This document shows, in pieces, positions 43,779 through 52,133 of a stretch of 64,000 nt of DNA; positions within the stretch are counted from its first letter, which is position 1; every line of letters begins with the position of its first letter. Position numbers and translations under genes: made by a program. The notes below the pieces were generated by a model. That model was not told where the DNA came from and made no database searches. It worked only from the letters and a program-made list of their open reading frames with translations. Location: assembly GCA_902786245.1 (NCBI GenBank), contig CADABS010000002.1, positions 62,001 through 126,000 of the forward strand. The letters are read 5' to 3'. The stretch comes from an uncultured Erysipelotrichaceae bacterium (GTDB taxonomy: Bacteria > Bacillota_I > Bacilli_A > Erysipelotrichales > Erysipelotrichaceae).

Positions 43779-44285
43779 TCAGTCAATGGTATAGAGGCCG
43801 TTGAGTTCCAGCCAGCTTTCGATATCGGCTGCGGTCAGCGGCTTTTTTCCGTCATAGACAAGCATGTTGTTCATGACGATCTCGCCGTTCTGGACCGTAT
43901 ACGATGCGAAAGCAGGGTAGTTGGAGATGCCCCAGTCTTCATACAGGCCGGCCAGATCCAGGGAGCGGTCTTTGCTGGTGATATCGGCGATCTCGATGAT
44001 CCGGCTGAGATTGAGCTGGGTTTCCTTCTGCACGACGCTCAGCACGGTATCCCGCACATAGACACAGTCTTTATTGACTCTGCTGTAAAAAAACAGATAA
44101 TGGGTCGAGCCTTCCGGGGAACTGAGGATATACTGATCCAGAGAATCGATATCCAGATAGGCGGTATCCGGATCCGATGCGATATCCAGAGACGGTTCGA
44201 ATATTCTGTATCCGACAACTGCACAGCTGTAGACGATGAGCAGTGTCAGCAATGTAAACAATATCTTCTTGAACATGACTGACAC
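43779..44285 (-). CDS. Membrane-anchored thioredoxin-fold protein lacking CxxC
   Basis: 168 aa: an N-terminal membrane helix (about 5-26) and a domain outside the membrane with thioredoxin-like order (HYLFFYSRVNKDCVYV, RIIEIADIT, ISNYPAFASYTVQNGEI, which holds a cis-Pro-like YPAF). The active-site position has NKDC, a single cysteine, so it is not a normal disulfide oxidoreductase. Start could be 44285 or 44276 (MFKKILF). Role unknown; it stands alone, facing rsfS and divergent from dnaD. Confidence 0.78.
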   Translation of the reverse strand: MSVMFKKILFTLLTLLIVYSCAVVGYRIFEPSLDIASDPDTAYLDIDSLDQYILSSPEGSTHYLFFYSRVNKDCVYVRDTVLSVVQKETQLNLSRIIEIADITSKDRSLDLAGLYEDWGISNYPAFASYTVQNGEIVMNNMLVYDGKKPLTAADIESWLELNGLYTID

Positions 44286-44318
44286 ATTCTAACATTCAGG
44301 CAATGAACATGCAATGCA

Positions 44319-44348
44319 TTGTAAAAACAGGCACTCTCAGCCTATAAT
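44319..44348 (+). promoter_or_regulatory. dnaD operon promoter
   Basis: TTGTAA (44319-44324), 18-base spacer, TATAAT (44343-44348). Confidence 0.7.
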
Positions 44349-44370
44349 TAACAACACGGAGTTATTATTT

Positions 44371-44919
44371 ATGAAATGGTACGAAGAAAAATACATCAGC
44401 CGGAGGGACTGGATCCTGGATCATCTGGAAATGCTGGGACTGGACGGAAATGAACTGATGATCGTCATGGTCATCGACTTTCTCAATGAACACCGTCAGC
44501 CCATTTCCATGGAAGTCCTGTACCGGAAAACCGGCATGAGCGAAGATGAGACCAACCGCACCGTTTCAACGCTGTGCGCCAAGCATTATCTGGAAATCTG
44601 CGCGTCTGCCAGTTCCGTACGCTTTGATCTGAGCGGACTGTTTGAGACTGATACCGCAAGACAGGCAGGTCTGCTGGACAATTCTCTGTTTTCGACATTT
44701 GAGAATGAATTCGGACGGACGCTGTCCAATCAGGAGATGCAGAAGATCAGCGACTGGAACAAGGAATATGACAAGCTGCTGATCCTCTATGCGCTGCGCG
44801 AGGCATCGATCTACGACAAGAAATCCATCGGATACATCGACCGGATCCTGCATGCCTGGCACAGCCGGAATATCACCGCCAGGGATATTGAAGAAGGAAG
44901 AAAGCCATGGACAGAATGA
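44371..44919 (+). CDS. dnaD: DnaD-family replication initiation protein
   Basis: 182 aa: an N-terminal winged-helix DDBH1 domain (about 10-95) and a C-terminal DDBH2 domain (about 110-170, FENEFGRTLSNQEMQKISDW, SIGYIDRILHAW). DnaD acts in primosome assembly at replication origins. Start ATG 44371 is set by an RBS (ACGGAG) and homology. The dnaD-nth pairing is standard in Firmicutes. Overlaps nth by 13 bases. Confidence 0.92.
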   Translation: MKWYEEKYISRRDWILDHLEMLGLDGNELMIVMVIDFLNEHRQPISMEVLYRKTGMSEDETNRTVSTLCAKHYLEICASASSVRFDLSGLFETDTARQAGLLDNSLFSTFENEFGRTLSNQEMQKISDWNKEYDKLLILYALREASIYDKKSIGYIDRILHAWHSRNITARDIEEGRKPWTE

Positions 44920-45548
44920 GCCCGCAGGAAATCCTTGCCCATCTGGAAGAACTGTATCCGGATGCGGCCTGTGAACTGCATCACACCAATGCATATGAAA
45001 TGGCCGTGGCAGTCATTCTCAGTGCCCAGACGACCGATGCCTCGGTCAATAAGGTCACACCGGCACTGTTTGAAGCCTATCCCGATCTGCCGTCACTGGC
45101 GGCAGCCGATGTAAAGGATATTGAAGAGAAGATCGCATCTCTTGGTCTGCATCATGCCAAAGCAAGATCAATCAAAGGCTTCGCAAAGGGCGTCATGGAG
45201 AACTTCTCCGGAGAAATCCCGCAGATGATCGAAGAACTGACGACGCTGCCGGGCGTCGGAAGAAAATGCGCCAATGTCATCCAGAGCGAATGCTTCGGGA
45301 TTCCGGCCCTGGCAGTCGATACGCATGTCACCAGGGTATCGAAACGTCTCGGTCTTGCCTATCAGAAAGATGATGTCGATACGATCGAGAGAAAGCTGAA
45401 GCGCAAGGTGCCGAAGGACCAGTGGATCCGCACCCATCACCGGATGATCTTCTTCGGCCGCTATCTCTGCCATGCCCGCAGTCCGGAATGTTTCAGATGC
45501 CCGTTTACCGGCATCTGTCATGAAAAGAACAAAAATCTCAGACAGTGA
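44907..45548 (+). CDS. nth: Endonuclease III
   Basis: Base-excision glycosylase/AP lyase for oxidised pyrimidines, 213 aa. Helix-hairpin-helix LPGVGRKCANV with the catalytic Lys, catalytic Asp in VDTHVTRVSKRLGL, and the 4Fe-4S loop C-x6-C-x2-C-x5-C (CHARSPECFRCPFTGIC). A fully normal enzyme. Start ATG 44907 inside dnaD, after GAAGGAAG. Confidence 0.97.
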   Translation: MDRMSPQEILAHLEELYPDAACELHHTNAYEMAVAVILSAQTTDASVNKVTPALFEAYPDLPSLAAADVKDIEEKIASLGLHHAKARSIKGFAKGVMENFSGEIPQMIEELTTLPGVGRKCANVIQSECFGIPALAVDTHVTRVSKRLGLAYQKDDVDTIERKLKRKVPKDQWIRTHHRMIFFGRYLCHARSPECFRCPFTGICHEKNKNLRQ

Positions 45549-45561
45549 TACGGAGGAAGCC

Positions 45562-45954
45562 ATGGAAATCACATATGAAGTACTCGCCGCTCTGCTCGAT
45601 GCATATGCATACGAGATCGTATTCGTCGACCGGACACATACTGTCCGCTATCTCAACAAAACGGCAAAGGAGCGCTACGGGGAACGGGTGATCATCGGCA
45701 ATTCACTGTTCAACTGCCACAATGAAAGTACAAGACCGAAGATCGAAGAATTCCTGCGCCGGGCGGATGCCGGTGAAAATGAGATGTTTGAAACATACAA
45801 CACCAAGACCGGCGAAAGAGAATTCTTCGTACCTGTCCGCGACAGTGCCGGGAAGGTGATCGGCTATTTTGAACGGCACGAAGTACCCTGGACAAAAGAA
45901 GAAGCGTCTGTTCCGGTAGGAGAGTACTGGAAGAGACGTGTTACACAGCAGTAA
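45562..45954 (+). CDS. Single PAS-domain protein
   Basis: 130 aa, essentially one PAS fold: YEIVFVDRTHTVRYLNKTAKERYG, GNSLFNCHNESTRPKIEEF and REFFVPVRDSAGKVIGYFERHEV. It resembles the PAS part of DUF438/hemerythrin-linked sensors; the CH pair in LFNCHNE is where such proteins often bind a cofactor. No output domain, so it may act by protein contact. Start ATG 45562 has CGGAGGAAG upstream. Lies between nth and a sugar kinase in the same direction. Confidence 0.83.
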   Translation: MEITYEVLAALLDAYAYEIVFVDRTHTVRYLNKTAKERYGERVIIGNSLFNCHNESTRPKIEEFLRRADAGENEMFETYNTKTGEREFFVPVRDSAGKVIGYFERHEVPWTKEEASVPVGEYWKRRVTQQ

Positions 45955-45969
45955 AACAGGAGGAAGACT

Positions 45970-46902
45970 ATGTCAATCGTTGTCATCGGAGCTGTATTTG
46001 TCGATCTGAAAGGCTATCCGGAAGATCAGTATATTCCTGGCGGCAGAAACGTCGGAAAGGTTGTGCAGGTACATGGCGGCGTATCCCGCAATGTCGCAGA
46101 GGATATCGCCAATGTCGAACTGCGGCCCGTATTTGTCAGCGTTGTCGATCATTCCGGCATCAGCACCGACGTCATCGAAAACCTGAACAGGCACCGGGTC
46201 AATACGCAGTATATCGCCCGGACGGATGACGGACTGGGTACCTGGCTGGCGATCTTCAACAATACCGGCGACGTCGTGGCATCGATTTCCAAGCGTCCGG
46301 ATCTGTCTGCCATTTCCGATATTCTGGATGAGCACGGCGATGAGATCTTTGCGGAAGCTGACAGTATCGTTGTCGAAATCGATATGGAAGTGCCGCTGCT
46401 GAAGAAAATCTTCGCCCTGGCAGAAAAACACGGCAAGAACATCTATGCCGTCGTATCCAATATGTCCATTGCGATGACCCGCCGCGATCTGATCAAGAAG
46501 ACCAGCTGTATCGTATGCAATGACCAGGAAGCCGGACTGCTGTTCTCGGAAGAATATGAAGATACGGACCCGGAAGATCTGCGCAGGATCATCGCCGAAA
46601 AGGTCATCCAGGCACAGATTCCCTGCCTTGTCGTGACGATGGGGGCGAAGGGTGCCGTATATGCCGAACTCGGCGGCAAAAGCGGCTATGTACCGGCCGG
46701 AAAGGTCGATGTTATCGATACGGCCGGTGCCGGCGATGCGTTCTTTGCCGGTGCGGCAATCGGCTTATCCTATGGAAAAACAACACGCGAGGCATGCCGG
46801 ATCGGCACAAGACTGGCAGCTTCGGTCATCGCTTCAAGAGAAAATGTCTGCCCGCGCTTTCTGCCCGGGGAGTTCGGACTGGAAACGGAGAAAAACAGAT
46901 GA
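45970..46902 (+). CDS. PfkB-family carbohydrate kinase
   Basis: Ribokinase-fold kinase of 310 aa. N-terminal GGRNVGKVVQVHGGVSRNVAEDIA gives the substrate-binding Gly pair; the anion hole and catalytic base are in DTAGAGDAFFAG. Absence of further landmarks leaves the substrate open; pseudouridine, ribose or another nucleoside/sugar are options. RBS AGGAGG. Overlaps the cyclophilin gene (ATGA). Confidence 0.88.
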   Translation: MSIVVIGAVFVDLKGYPEDQYIPGGRNVGKVVQVHGGVSRNVAEDIANVELRPVFVSVVDHSGISTDVIENLNRHRVNTQYIARTDDGLGTWLAIFNNTGDVVASISKRPDLSAISDILDEHGDEIFAEADSIVVEIDMEVPLLKKIFALAEKHGKNIYAVVSNMSIAMTRRDLIKKTSCIVCNDQEAGLLFSEEYEDTDPEDLRRIIAEKVIQAQIPCLVVTMGAKGAVYAELGGKSGYVPAGKVDVIDTAGAGDAFFAGAAIGLSYGKTTREACRIGTRLAASVIASRENVCPRFLPGEFGLETEKNR

Positions 46903-47495
46903 AAAAGCTACTGGCATGGATGATTGCATTATGTATCCTGGCAGGATGCGGCAGCGCATCTTCCACGGTACAGACAAAGGAAAAAGAAGCAGGAATCGGT
47001 ATCCATCATGCAAAGATCACGGTAAAGGACTACGGAACGATCGAACTGGAACTGGATGGCGATGAAGCACCGGTGACGGTCAGAAATTTCATGGACCTGG
47101 CGGAAGCGGGATTCTATGACGGACTGACATTCCACCGGATCATGGACGGATTCATGATCCAGGGCGGCGATCCGGACGGTACCGGCTCCGGCGGATCGGA
47201 TAAGCGCATCGTCGGGGAATTTTCGGAAAACGGCATAGAAAACAATATCTCGCATACCGACGGTGTCATATCCATGGCCCGGACATCGATGGATATGGAC
47301 AGTGCCCGCTCGCAGTTCTTCATTACCGTTGCGGACAGCACCTTCCTTGATGGCAAATATGCGGCTTTCGGCCATGTTACTTCGGGTCTGGATATCGCAA
47401 AAAAGATCGCATCCGACGCAAAGCCGTACGACGACAACGGGAGTATCTATCCCGAAGACCAGCCTGTGATAGAAAGGATCGAAATACTGGACTGA
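46899..47495 (+). CDS. Lipoprotein peptidyl-prolyl isomerase, cyclophilin type
   Basis: 198 aa. Lipoprotein signal MKKLLAWMIALCILAGCGS (lipobox LAGC, Cys17) then a cyclophilin domain: FHRIMDGFMIQGGDPDGTGSGG with the catalytic Arg, SMARTSMDMDSARSQFFI with the Gln and Phe pair, LDGKYAAFGHVTSG. It should assist folding of secreted proteins outside the membrane. Start ATG 46899, coupled to the kinase gene. Confidence 0.93.
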   Translation: MKKLLAWMIALCILAGCGSASSTVQTKEKEAGIGIHHAKITVKDYGTIELELDGDEAPVTVRNFMDLAEAGFYDGLTFHRIMDGFMIQGGDPDGTGSGGSDKRIVGEFSENGIENNISHTDGVISMARTSMDMDSARSQFFITVADSTFLDGKYAAFGHVTSGLDIAKKIASDAKPYDDNGSIYPEDQPVIERIEILD

Positions 47496-47498
47496 ATT

Positions 47499-48734
47499 AT
47501 GCGTACATTGAAAGACCAGCAGCGCATGCAGGATCTCTTCCTGCAGGAAAGACTCGACAGTGTAATCCCCGCAGCGATGAAGGAGACCGGCATTTCCTGC
47601 TGGCTGATCGCCTGCCGGGAATACAACGAAGACCCGGTCTATACCCATCTGACCCCGGCTCTGGTGCCTACGGCAAGACGTCTGAGCATGCTTGTATTTG
47701 CCATGGAAGACGGTCAGTGCCGCAGATACTCTCTGTGCCTGCCCGACGGAAATCTGGAAAAATACTATGAACGGGCATTTGCCAGAACGAAGCAGAACCA
47801 GATGGAAGCGCTGCGCGATCTTCTGTACAGACTGGATCCGAAGGAAATCGGTATCGATTGCAGTGAAGATTTCGCCCTGGCGGACGGACTGTCTGCCGGT
47901 GTATACAGGACCCTGATGAAAGAACTGCCGCAGGATCTGACAGACCGTTTTGTCAGTGCTGAACAGCTGGTGATCCGGGTCATTGAAACAAGAACGGAAA
48001 GCGAAAAGAAGATCTATCCGGAAGTCGTGGATACCGCGATGAAGATCATCGATGAAGCATTCAGCGACAGCGTGATCATACCGGGTGTTACGACCTGCCG
48101 CGATGTCATGGATTTCATGGCCCAGAAGGTCAATGACCTCGGTATTGCGACCTGGTTCGATCCCGATATCAACCTGCAGAATGAAAAAGGGTGGCAGGAA
48201 GAAGATACGGTGATTCAGAAGGGCGACCTGGTGCACTGCGATTTCGGCATCACCTATATGACCCTGAATACCGATCATCAGAGAAATGTCTATATTCTCA
48301 AAGACGGCGAAGAAGAACTGCCGCAGGAACTGAAAGAAGCGATGAAGCGCAACAACCGCTTCCAGGATATCGTCAGGGAGAACATGAAAGCAGGTGTTTC
48401 CGGCAACGATGTCTTTGTGCAGTCCGTCAGACAGGGGAAAGAAGAAGGCATCCGGCCGATGCTGTATACACATCCGCTCGGACTGTTCGGGCATTCGGCA
48501 GGTCCGACGATCGGCCTGTATACCGATCAGAACCCGCAGCCGGTGCGCGGCGATCTGAAAGTATATGACAATACTGCATATGCCCTGGAACTCAATACTC
48601 TGGAATACATGGAGATGTATCAGCGCGATACCTATCTCTATACGGAAGAATCCGTTCTCTTTGAAAACGGGGAGGTCCGTTTCCTGGCACCGGGCAGGGA
48701 TACCATTAAAGTCATTCACGGAGGCAGGCGCTGA
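47499..48734 (+). CDS. M24-family metallopeptidase (aminopeptidase P-like)
   Basis: 411 aa. N-terminal creatinase-like domain (about 1-165), then a pita-bread domain with metal ligands: CDFGITYMTLNTDHQR (two Asp), HPLGLFGHSAG (His), ALELNT (Glu) and FENGEVRF (Glu). The GxxH segment differs from classic Xaa-Pro dipeptidase, so the cleavage specificity is uncertain. Four bases after the cyclophilin gene, same operon; stop lies next to a terminator. Confidence 0.87.
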   Translation: MRTLKDQQRMQDLFLQERLDSVIPAAMKETGISCWLIACREYNEDPVYTHLTPALVPTARRLSMLVFAMEDGQCRRYSLCLPDGNLEKYYERAFARTKQNQMEALRDLLYRLDPKEIGIDCSEDFALADGLSAGVYRTLMKELPQDLTDRFVSAEQLVIRVIETRTESEKKIYPEVVDTAMKIIDEAFSDSVIIPGVTTCRDVMDFMAQKVNDLGIATWFDPDINLQNEKGWQEEDTVIQKGDLVHCDFGITYMTLNTDHQRNVYILKDGEEELPQELKEAMKRNNRFQDIVRENMKAGVSGNDVFVQSVRQGKEEGIRPMLYTHPLGLFGHSAGPTIGLYTDQNPQPVRGDLKVYDNTAYALELNTLEYMEMYQRDTYLYTEESVLFENGEVRFLAPGRDTIKVIHGGRR

Positions 48735-48746
48735 GCCTGCTTTTTT
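48724..48746 (+). terminator. Terminator after the M24 peptidase gene
   Basis: GCAGGC (48724-48729) pairs with GCCTGC (48735-48740), loop GCTGA, followed by T6; the stem overlaps the stop codon. Confidence 0.85.
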
Positions 48747-48800
48747 CATGCATATGCAGGTGAAAAAAGCTATACTGATACAGACAGGGGGAAACCGGCT

Positions 48801-49568
48801 ATGAATGAAATCGTACTGGAAACAAGAAATCTCAAGAAGGTTTACAACGTCGGATCGCTGAATGCCGTGACGGCACTGCATGATGTCACGATCCAGGTCA
48901 GAAAGGGAGACTTTCTGGCAGTCATGGGTCCCAGCGGCAGCGGCAAGTCGACGTTCATCAACAATATTTCGACCATCGATACCCCGACCGGCGGAGCGGT
49001 GTTCATCAACGGAAAGAATGTCTCGGCCATGAGCGCCAATGAGACCGGACGCTTCCGCTATCAGAATCTCGGCTTTATCTTCCAGGATTTCAATCTCCTG
49101 GATTCGCATACCATTTATGAAAACATCGCGCTTCCGCTTTCTCTGGCAGGGGTGGATCCGCAGAAGATTGAAGCCAGAGTCACGGAACTGGCAAAGGTGC
49201 TGGATATTACGCAGCTGCTGAACAAGCTGCCGGGGGAGTGTTCCGGCGGACAGCGGCAGAGATGCGCGATTGCAAGGGCACTGGTCAATCATCCCGGCAT
49301 CATCATCGCCGATGAGCCGACCGGCAATCTGGACTCTGCCAACGGCGAAGAACTGATGGAACTGTTCCAGAAGATGAACCGGGAAGAAGGGGTAACTATT
49401 GTGATGGTCACCCATGATGCCTTCATGGCTTCGTATTCCTCGCGGCTGATCTTCATCAAAGACGGCGGCATTTCTTCGGAACTCGACCGCGGCGATATGG
49501 ATCAGGATGCATATTTCGCAAAGATCGTTGAAATCAGTTCATCCCGCCGCCGGAGGGTGAAGGAATGA
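48801..49568 (+). CDS. ABC transporter ATPase, MacB/BceA type
   Basis: 255-aa ATPase. Walker A GPSGSGKST, Q-loop FIFQDFNLLDSHT, signature CSGGQRQR, Walker B IIIADEPTGNLD, H-loop MVTHDAF. The LDSHTIYENIALPL and VDPQKIE features place it among BceA-like peptide-resistance or lipid-related exporters. Paired by a four-base overlap with a permease; no two-component system is adjacent, unlike Bce modules. Confidence 0.92.
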   Translation: MNEIVLETRNLKKVYNVGSLNAVTALHDVTIQVRKGDFLAVMGPSGSGKSTFINNISTIDTPTGGAVFINGKNVSAMSANETGRFRYQNLGFIFQDFNLLDSHTIYENIALPLSLAGVDPQKIEARVTELAKVLDITQLLNKLPGECSGGQRQRCAIARALVNHPGIIIADEPTGNLDSANGEELMELFQKMNREEGVTIVMVTHDAFMASYSSRLIFIKDGGISSELDRGDMDQDAYFAKIVEISSSRRRRVKE

Positions 49569-50866
49569 TCGTCAAAGATGCACTGCGCTCGCTGAAGGAC
49601 AGCGGTTCAAAAGCGGTCTTCTACTGGCTGACCTTCTATCTGACATCCGCGCTGATGTTTCTGTTCTTCAATATGGCGGAATCGGCAACCCACGGGGAAA
49701 CGGAATTCTATCTGACGGATAATCTGGCCGATCTTACCAAGTATCTGACCCAGGGAAACATGGGCAATCTGATGATGGTATTCGTCGTGATCATGTGTTC
49801 CATCGACCTGGTCTATGCCAATGACTTCTATGTCAAAAACAAGACGAAGGAACTGGCTGTACGGATGATCTCCGGTGCGACCTTTACCCAGCTGGCTGCC
49901 TATCTGCTCATTCAGACATTACTGTTGTTATTGATTGCGATTCCCCTGGGGATCCTGAGCGGACTGATCCTGATTCCCGTATTCAACCGCATCCTGGCAT
50001 CGGCCGGATCGGAACTGTTCATTGAAATACAGTCCTACGGGCTGCTGCAGTATTTCTCCGTCACCGGATTCATCGTCTGTCTGACGACCGTGCTGAACAT
50101 GAGCTTTGCCTACAAGAGCACGGCGATCCTGATGCTCAACGGCAATATCGAATCGATGAATTCCTCCGGAAAGACATTCGTCACGGAAAAGACAAAAGCA
50201 TTTGATCTGATCGTCAGTATTCTCGCACTCGGTCTGTATATTCTGCCGGTATTCCTGTACTACAGAGGAACCAGCGGTATGGCATTGTATACCCTGATGG
50301 GATGCTTTGCGCTGGAGAGGGTGCTGACCGGACTGTTCATGCCGGCCCTGACAAAACTGATCCGCAGAAGAAAACTCAAAGATCCGGCCGATGCGCTGGC
50401 ATACGGATTTCTGCGCAAGGATATACAGGTCACCCGTTCCACCGTCTATCTGTTTCTGGTCGATACGACGGTACTGGTATCGATGATGTTTACCCGCAAT
50501 AATACGCCGATCGAACGGATGCTGGTTATGACGTCCTATGTCGTCATCTCCATCCTGCAGGCAATGACCATGATGTTCCGGCTGGAAACCGAGCTCTATT
50601 CCAGAAACCGCGATTACAGGATCATGGATCAGGTCGGTGTCAGCGGAGAAAAGAGAAAGAAAGTATGCCGGAAGGAAATCCTGCTGTATTATGGATTCGT
50701 ACTGGCTGTTACACTGATCTACATGGGCAATATCGCCGGTGCCCTGATCATTTCGAAGAGTCTGTCCGCAGGCTATGCGGCAGTTCTCATCGCCATTGCG
50801 GCAGTGCCGCTGATCATTGCCGGCATACTGGCAGAGATATACTATCGTTCTGTACTGAATGGATAA
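49565..50866 (+). CDS. ABC transporter permease, FtsX/BceB-like, shortened
   Basis: 433 aa. Membrane helices near 20-38, 65-90, 105-135, 155-180, 220-245, 255-270, 300-320, 385-405 and 408-430. The MacB/FtsX core (helices around a large loop) can be seen in DFYVKNKTKELAVRMISGAT, which is the coupling region. BceB proteins are about 640 aa with a 200-residue outer domain; this one lacks such a domain. Directly followed by the SagB-type oxidoreductase. Confidence 0.83.
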   Translation: MIVKDALRSLKDSGSKAVFYWLTFYLTSALMFLFFNMAESATHGETEFYLTDNLADLTKYLTQGNMGNLMMVFVVIMCSIDLVYANDFYVKNKTKELAVRMISGATFTQLAAYLLIQTLLLLLIAIPLGILSGLILIPVFNRILASAGSELFIEIQSYGLLQYFSVTGFIVCLTTVLNMSFAYKSTAILMLNGNIESMNSSGKTFVTEKTKAFDLIVSILALGLYILPVFLYYRGTSGMALYTLMGCFALERVLTGLFMPALTKLIRRRKLKDPADALAYGFLRKDIQVTRSTVYLFLVDTTVLVSMMFTRNNTPIERMLVMTSYVVISILQAMTMMFRLETELYSRNRDYRIMDQVGVSGEKRKKVCRKEILLYYGFVLAVTLIYMGNIAGALIISKSLSAGYAAVLIAIAAVPLIIAGILAEIYYRSVLNG

Positions 50867-50876
50867 GGAGAATAAC

Positions 50877-51707
50877 ATGCTTACAGAAGAAGAAATCATG
50901 AAACGCATCCGCGAAGGCCGCCGGTTCATGCATATGTACGACGACCGCGATCCTGACTACACGACCGATCAGTATCTTAACAAACCGCAGCCGCCGCTGT
51001 TCAAGGAACCGGTCAGCGATACAATCATCAGTCTGCCACGTGATTTCACAGCGCTGCCGGTCGACAGTGATTTCCTGCATGTCATCAACAGCCGTGAATC
51101 CCACCGTGTCTATACGGAAGAAGACATGTCTCTGCTGGAACTGTCCTGGCTGCTCTGGTGCAGTCAGGGTGTCAAGGACATGCGCGGAAAGAAATATGCA
51201 ACGCTGCGCACCGTACCCTGCGGCGGCGCAAGACATGAATTCGAACTGTATATGGCAGTCAATCATGTTGAAGGACTGACCAGAGGCTTCTACCATTATC
51301 TGCCCCAGAACCACAGCATTGAAATGCTCAGTGCCTGTGAGGATCTGTCAGATTTCATCGATGATACGATGAACGGTCAGACCTGGGCCTGCAAGTCATC
51401 GGTTATTTTCTACTTTGATATGGTTGCCTACAGAGCAGAATGGAGATACGGTATCTACGCACACCGGATCGCTCTGGTCGATGCCGGATATGTTTCGCAG
51501 AATCTGTACCTGGCCTGTACATCCATCGGACTGGGCGGCTGTGCCATCGGATCCATCCGGGAAGCAAAAGCGAACGCTGCATTCGGTCTTGACGGGGAAG
51601 AGGAATTCATTTTCCTTGCCCATCCGGTCGGAAAAATCTCGGCTAAGGACAAGCAGAAAGAACTGGACTTCTACGCATTCGTACATGATTACGATGATGA
51701 AGACTGA
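50877..51707 (+). CDS. SagB-type nitroreductase-family oxidoreductase
   Basis: 276 aa, FMN-dependent fold. VINSRESHRVYTEEDMSLLELSWLLW and CGGARHEFELYM correspond to the SRxSxRxF and SGGARHPxExY FMN/active-site motifs; the end has YVSQNLYLACTSIGLGGCAIGSI. SagB enzymes oxidise azolines in thiazole/oxazole peptides, but no cyclodehydratase or precursor peptide is visible here, so a stand-alone oxidoreductase (e.g. nitro- or flavin-substrate reductase) is likelier. Start 50877 has AAGGAG (50865-50870); 50859 is an alternative. Confidence 0.87.
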   Translation: MLTEEEIMKRIREGRRFMHMYDDRDPDYTTDQYLNKPQPPLFKEPVSDTIISLPRDFTALPVDSDFLHVINSRESHRVYTEEDMSLLELSWLLWCSQGVKDMRGKKYATLRTVPCGGARHEFELYMAVNHVEGLTRGFYHYLPQNHSIEMLSACEDLSDFIDDTMNGQTWACKSSVIFYFDMVAYRAEWRYGIYAHRIALVDAGYVSQNLYLACTSIGLGGCAIGSIREAKANAAFGLDGEEEFIFLAHPVGKISAKDKQKELDFYAFVHDYDDED

Positions 51708-51730
51708 AAAGCGGTAAATCCGCTTTTTTA
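51707..51730 (+). terminator. Terminator after the SagB-type gene
   Basis: AAAAGCGG (51707-51714) pairs with CCGCTTTT (51720-51727), loop TAAAT, followed by more Ts. Confidence 0.85.
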
Positions 51731-51861
51731 ATGAAAATTCATGATGGACGTATCCTTATCAATACGCTATAATAAATCCGCATGTTTTCTGATTTCATTT
51801 GATTTATATGATGAAATTTAATGGAAAAGTGCTATGATAGTGCGTATAGGAGATAGAAGTA

Positions 51862-52041
51862 ATGCCAAAAGTAATTGTTAAAGAAAACGAAGATCTCGAT
51901 TCTGCGCTGCGCAGATTCAAAAGACAGGTAAATAACAGCGGTGTTCTGGCACAGGCACGTTCCAAGGAATACTATGTTAAGCCTGGTGTGAAGAGAAGAC
52001 TGAAGAGTGAAGCTGCCCGTAAAAAAGGCAGAAGGAAATAA
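51862..52041 (+). CDS. rpsU: 30S ribosomal protein S21, copy 2
   Basis: 59 aa, just under usual ORF cutoffs. [19 protein letters not shown] and [20 protein letters not shown] identify S21. Preceded by an extended -10 box TGCTATGAT (51830-51838) and an RBS (AGGAGATAGAAGTA). Two terminator-like hairpins follow. It differs from copy 1 (18582) at roughly one third of positions, so the copies are long-separated paralogues or one was acquired. Its surroundings are AT-richer than copy 1's. Confidence 0.94.
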   Translation: MPKVIVKENEDLDSALRRFKRQVNNSGVLAQARSKEYYVKPGVKRRLKSEAARKKGRRK

Positions 52042-52065
52042 GCAGAACATCCTGAGTGCTCGTAA

Positions 52066-52115
52066 GATCACTTAGTGATTTTTTTGTGTTTACGGTGTGG
52101 CAATCACACCTTTTT
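52066..52115 (+). terminator. Two tandem hairpins after rpsU copy 2
   Basis: ATCAC and GTGAT (52067-52079) with T7, then GGTGTG (52094-52099) with CACACC (52105-52110) and T5 just before the MATE RBS. The second could act as an attenuator for the MATE gene. Confidence 0.7.
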
Positions 52116-52133
52116 CTGTAAAAGGAGGAATAT

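Noticed and set aside
46929-49415. 828-codon open frame on the minus strand
   Set aside because: It lies opposite the cyclophilin, M24 and ABC ATPase genes, all well supported. Long antisense frames here follow from the strong third-position codon bias.
50877-51707. A thiazole/oxazole-modified peptide cluster
   Set aside because: Only the SagB-like gene is present; no YcaO, no E1-like partner and no precursor peptide were found in the neighbouring sequence.
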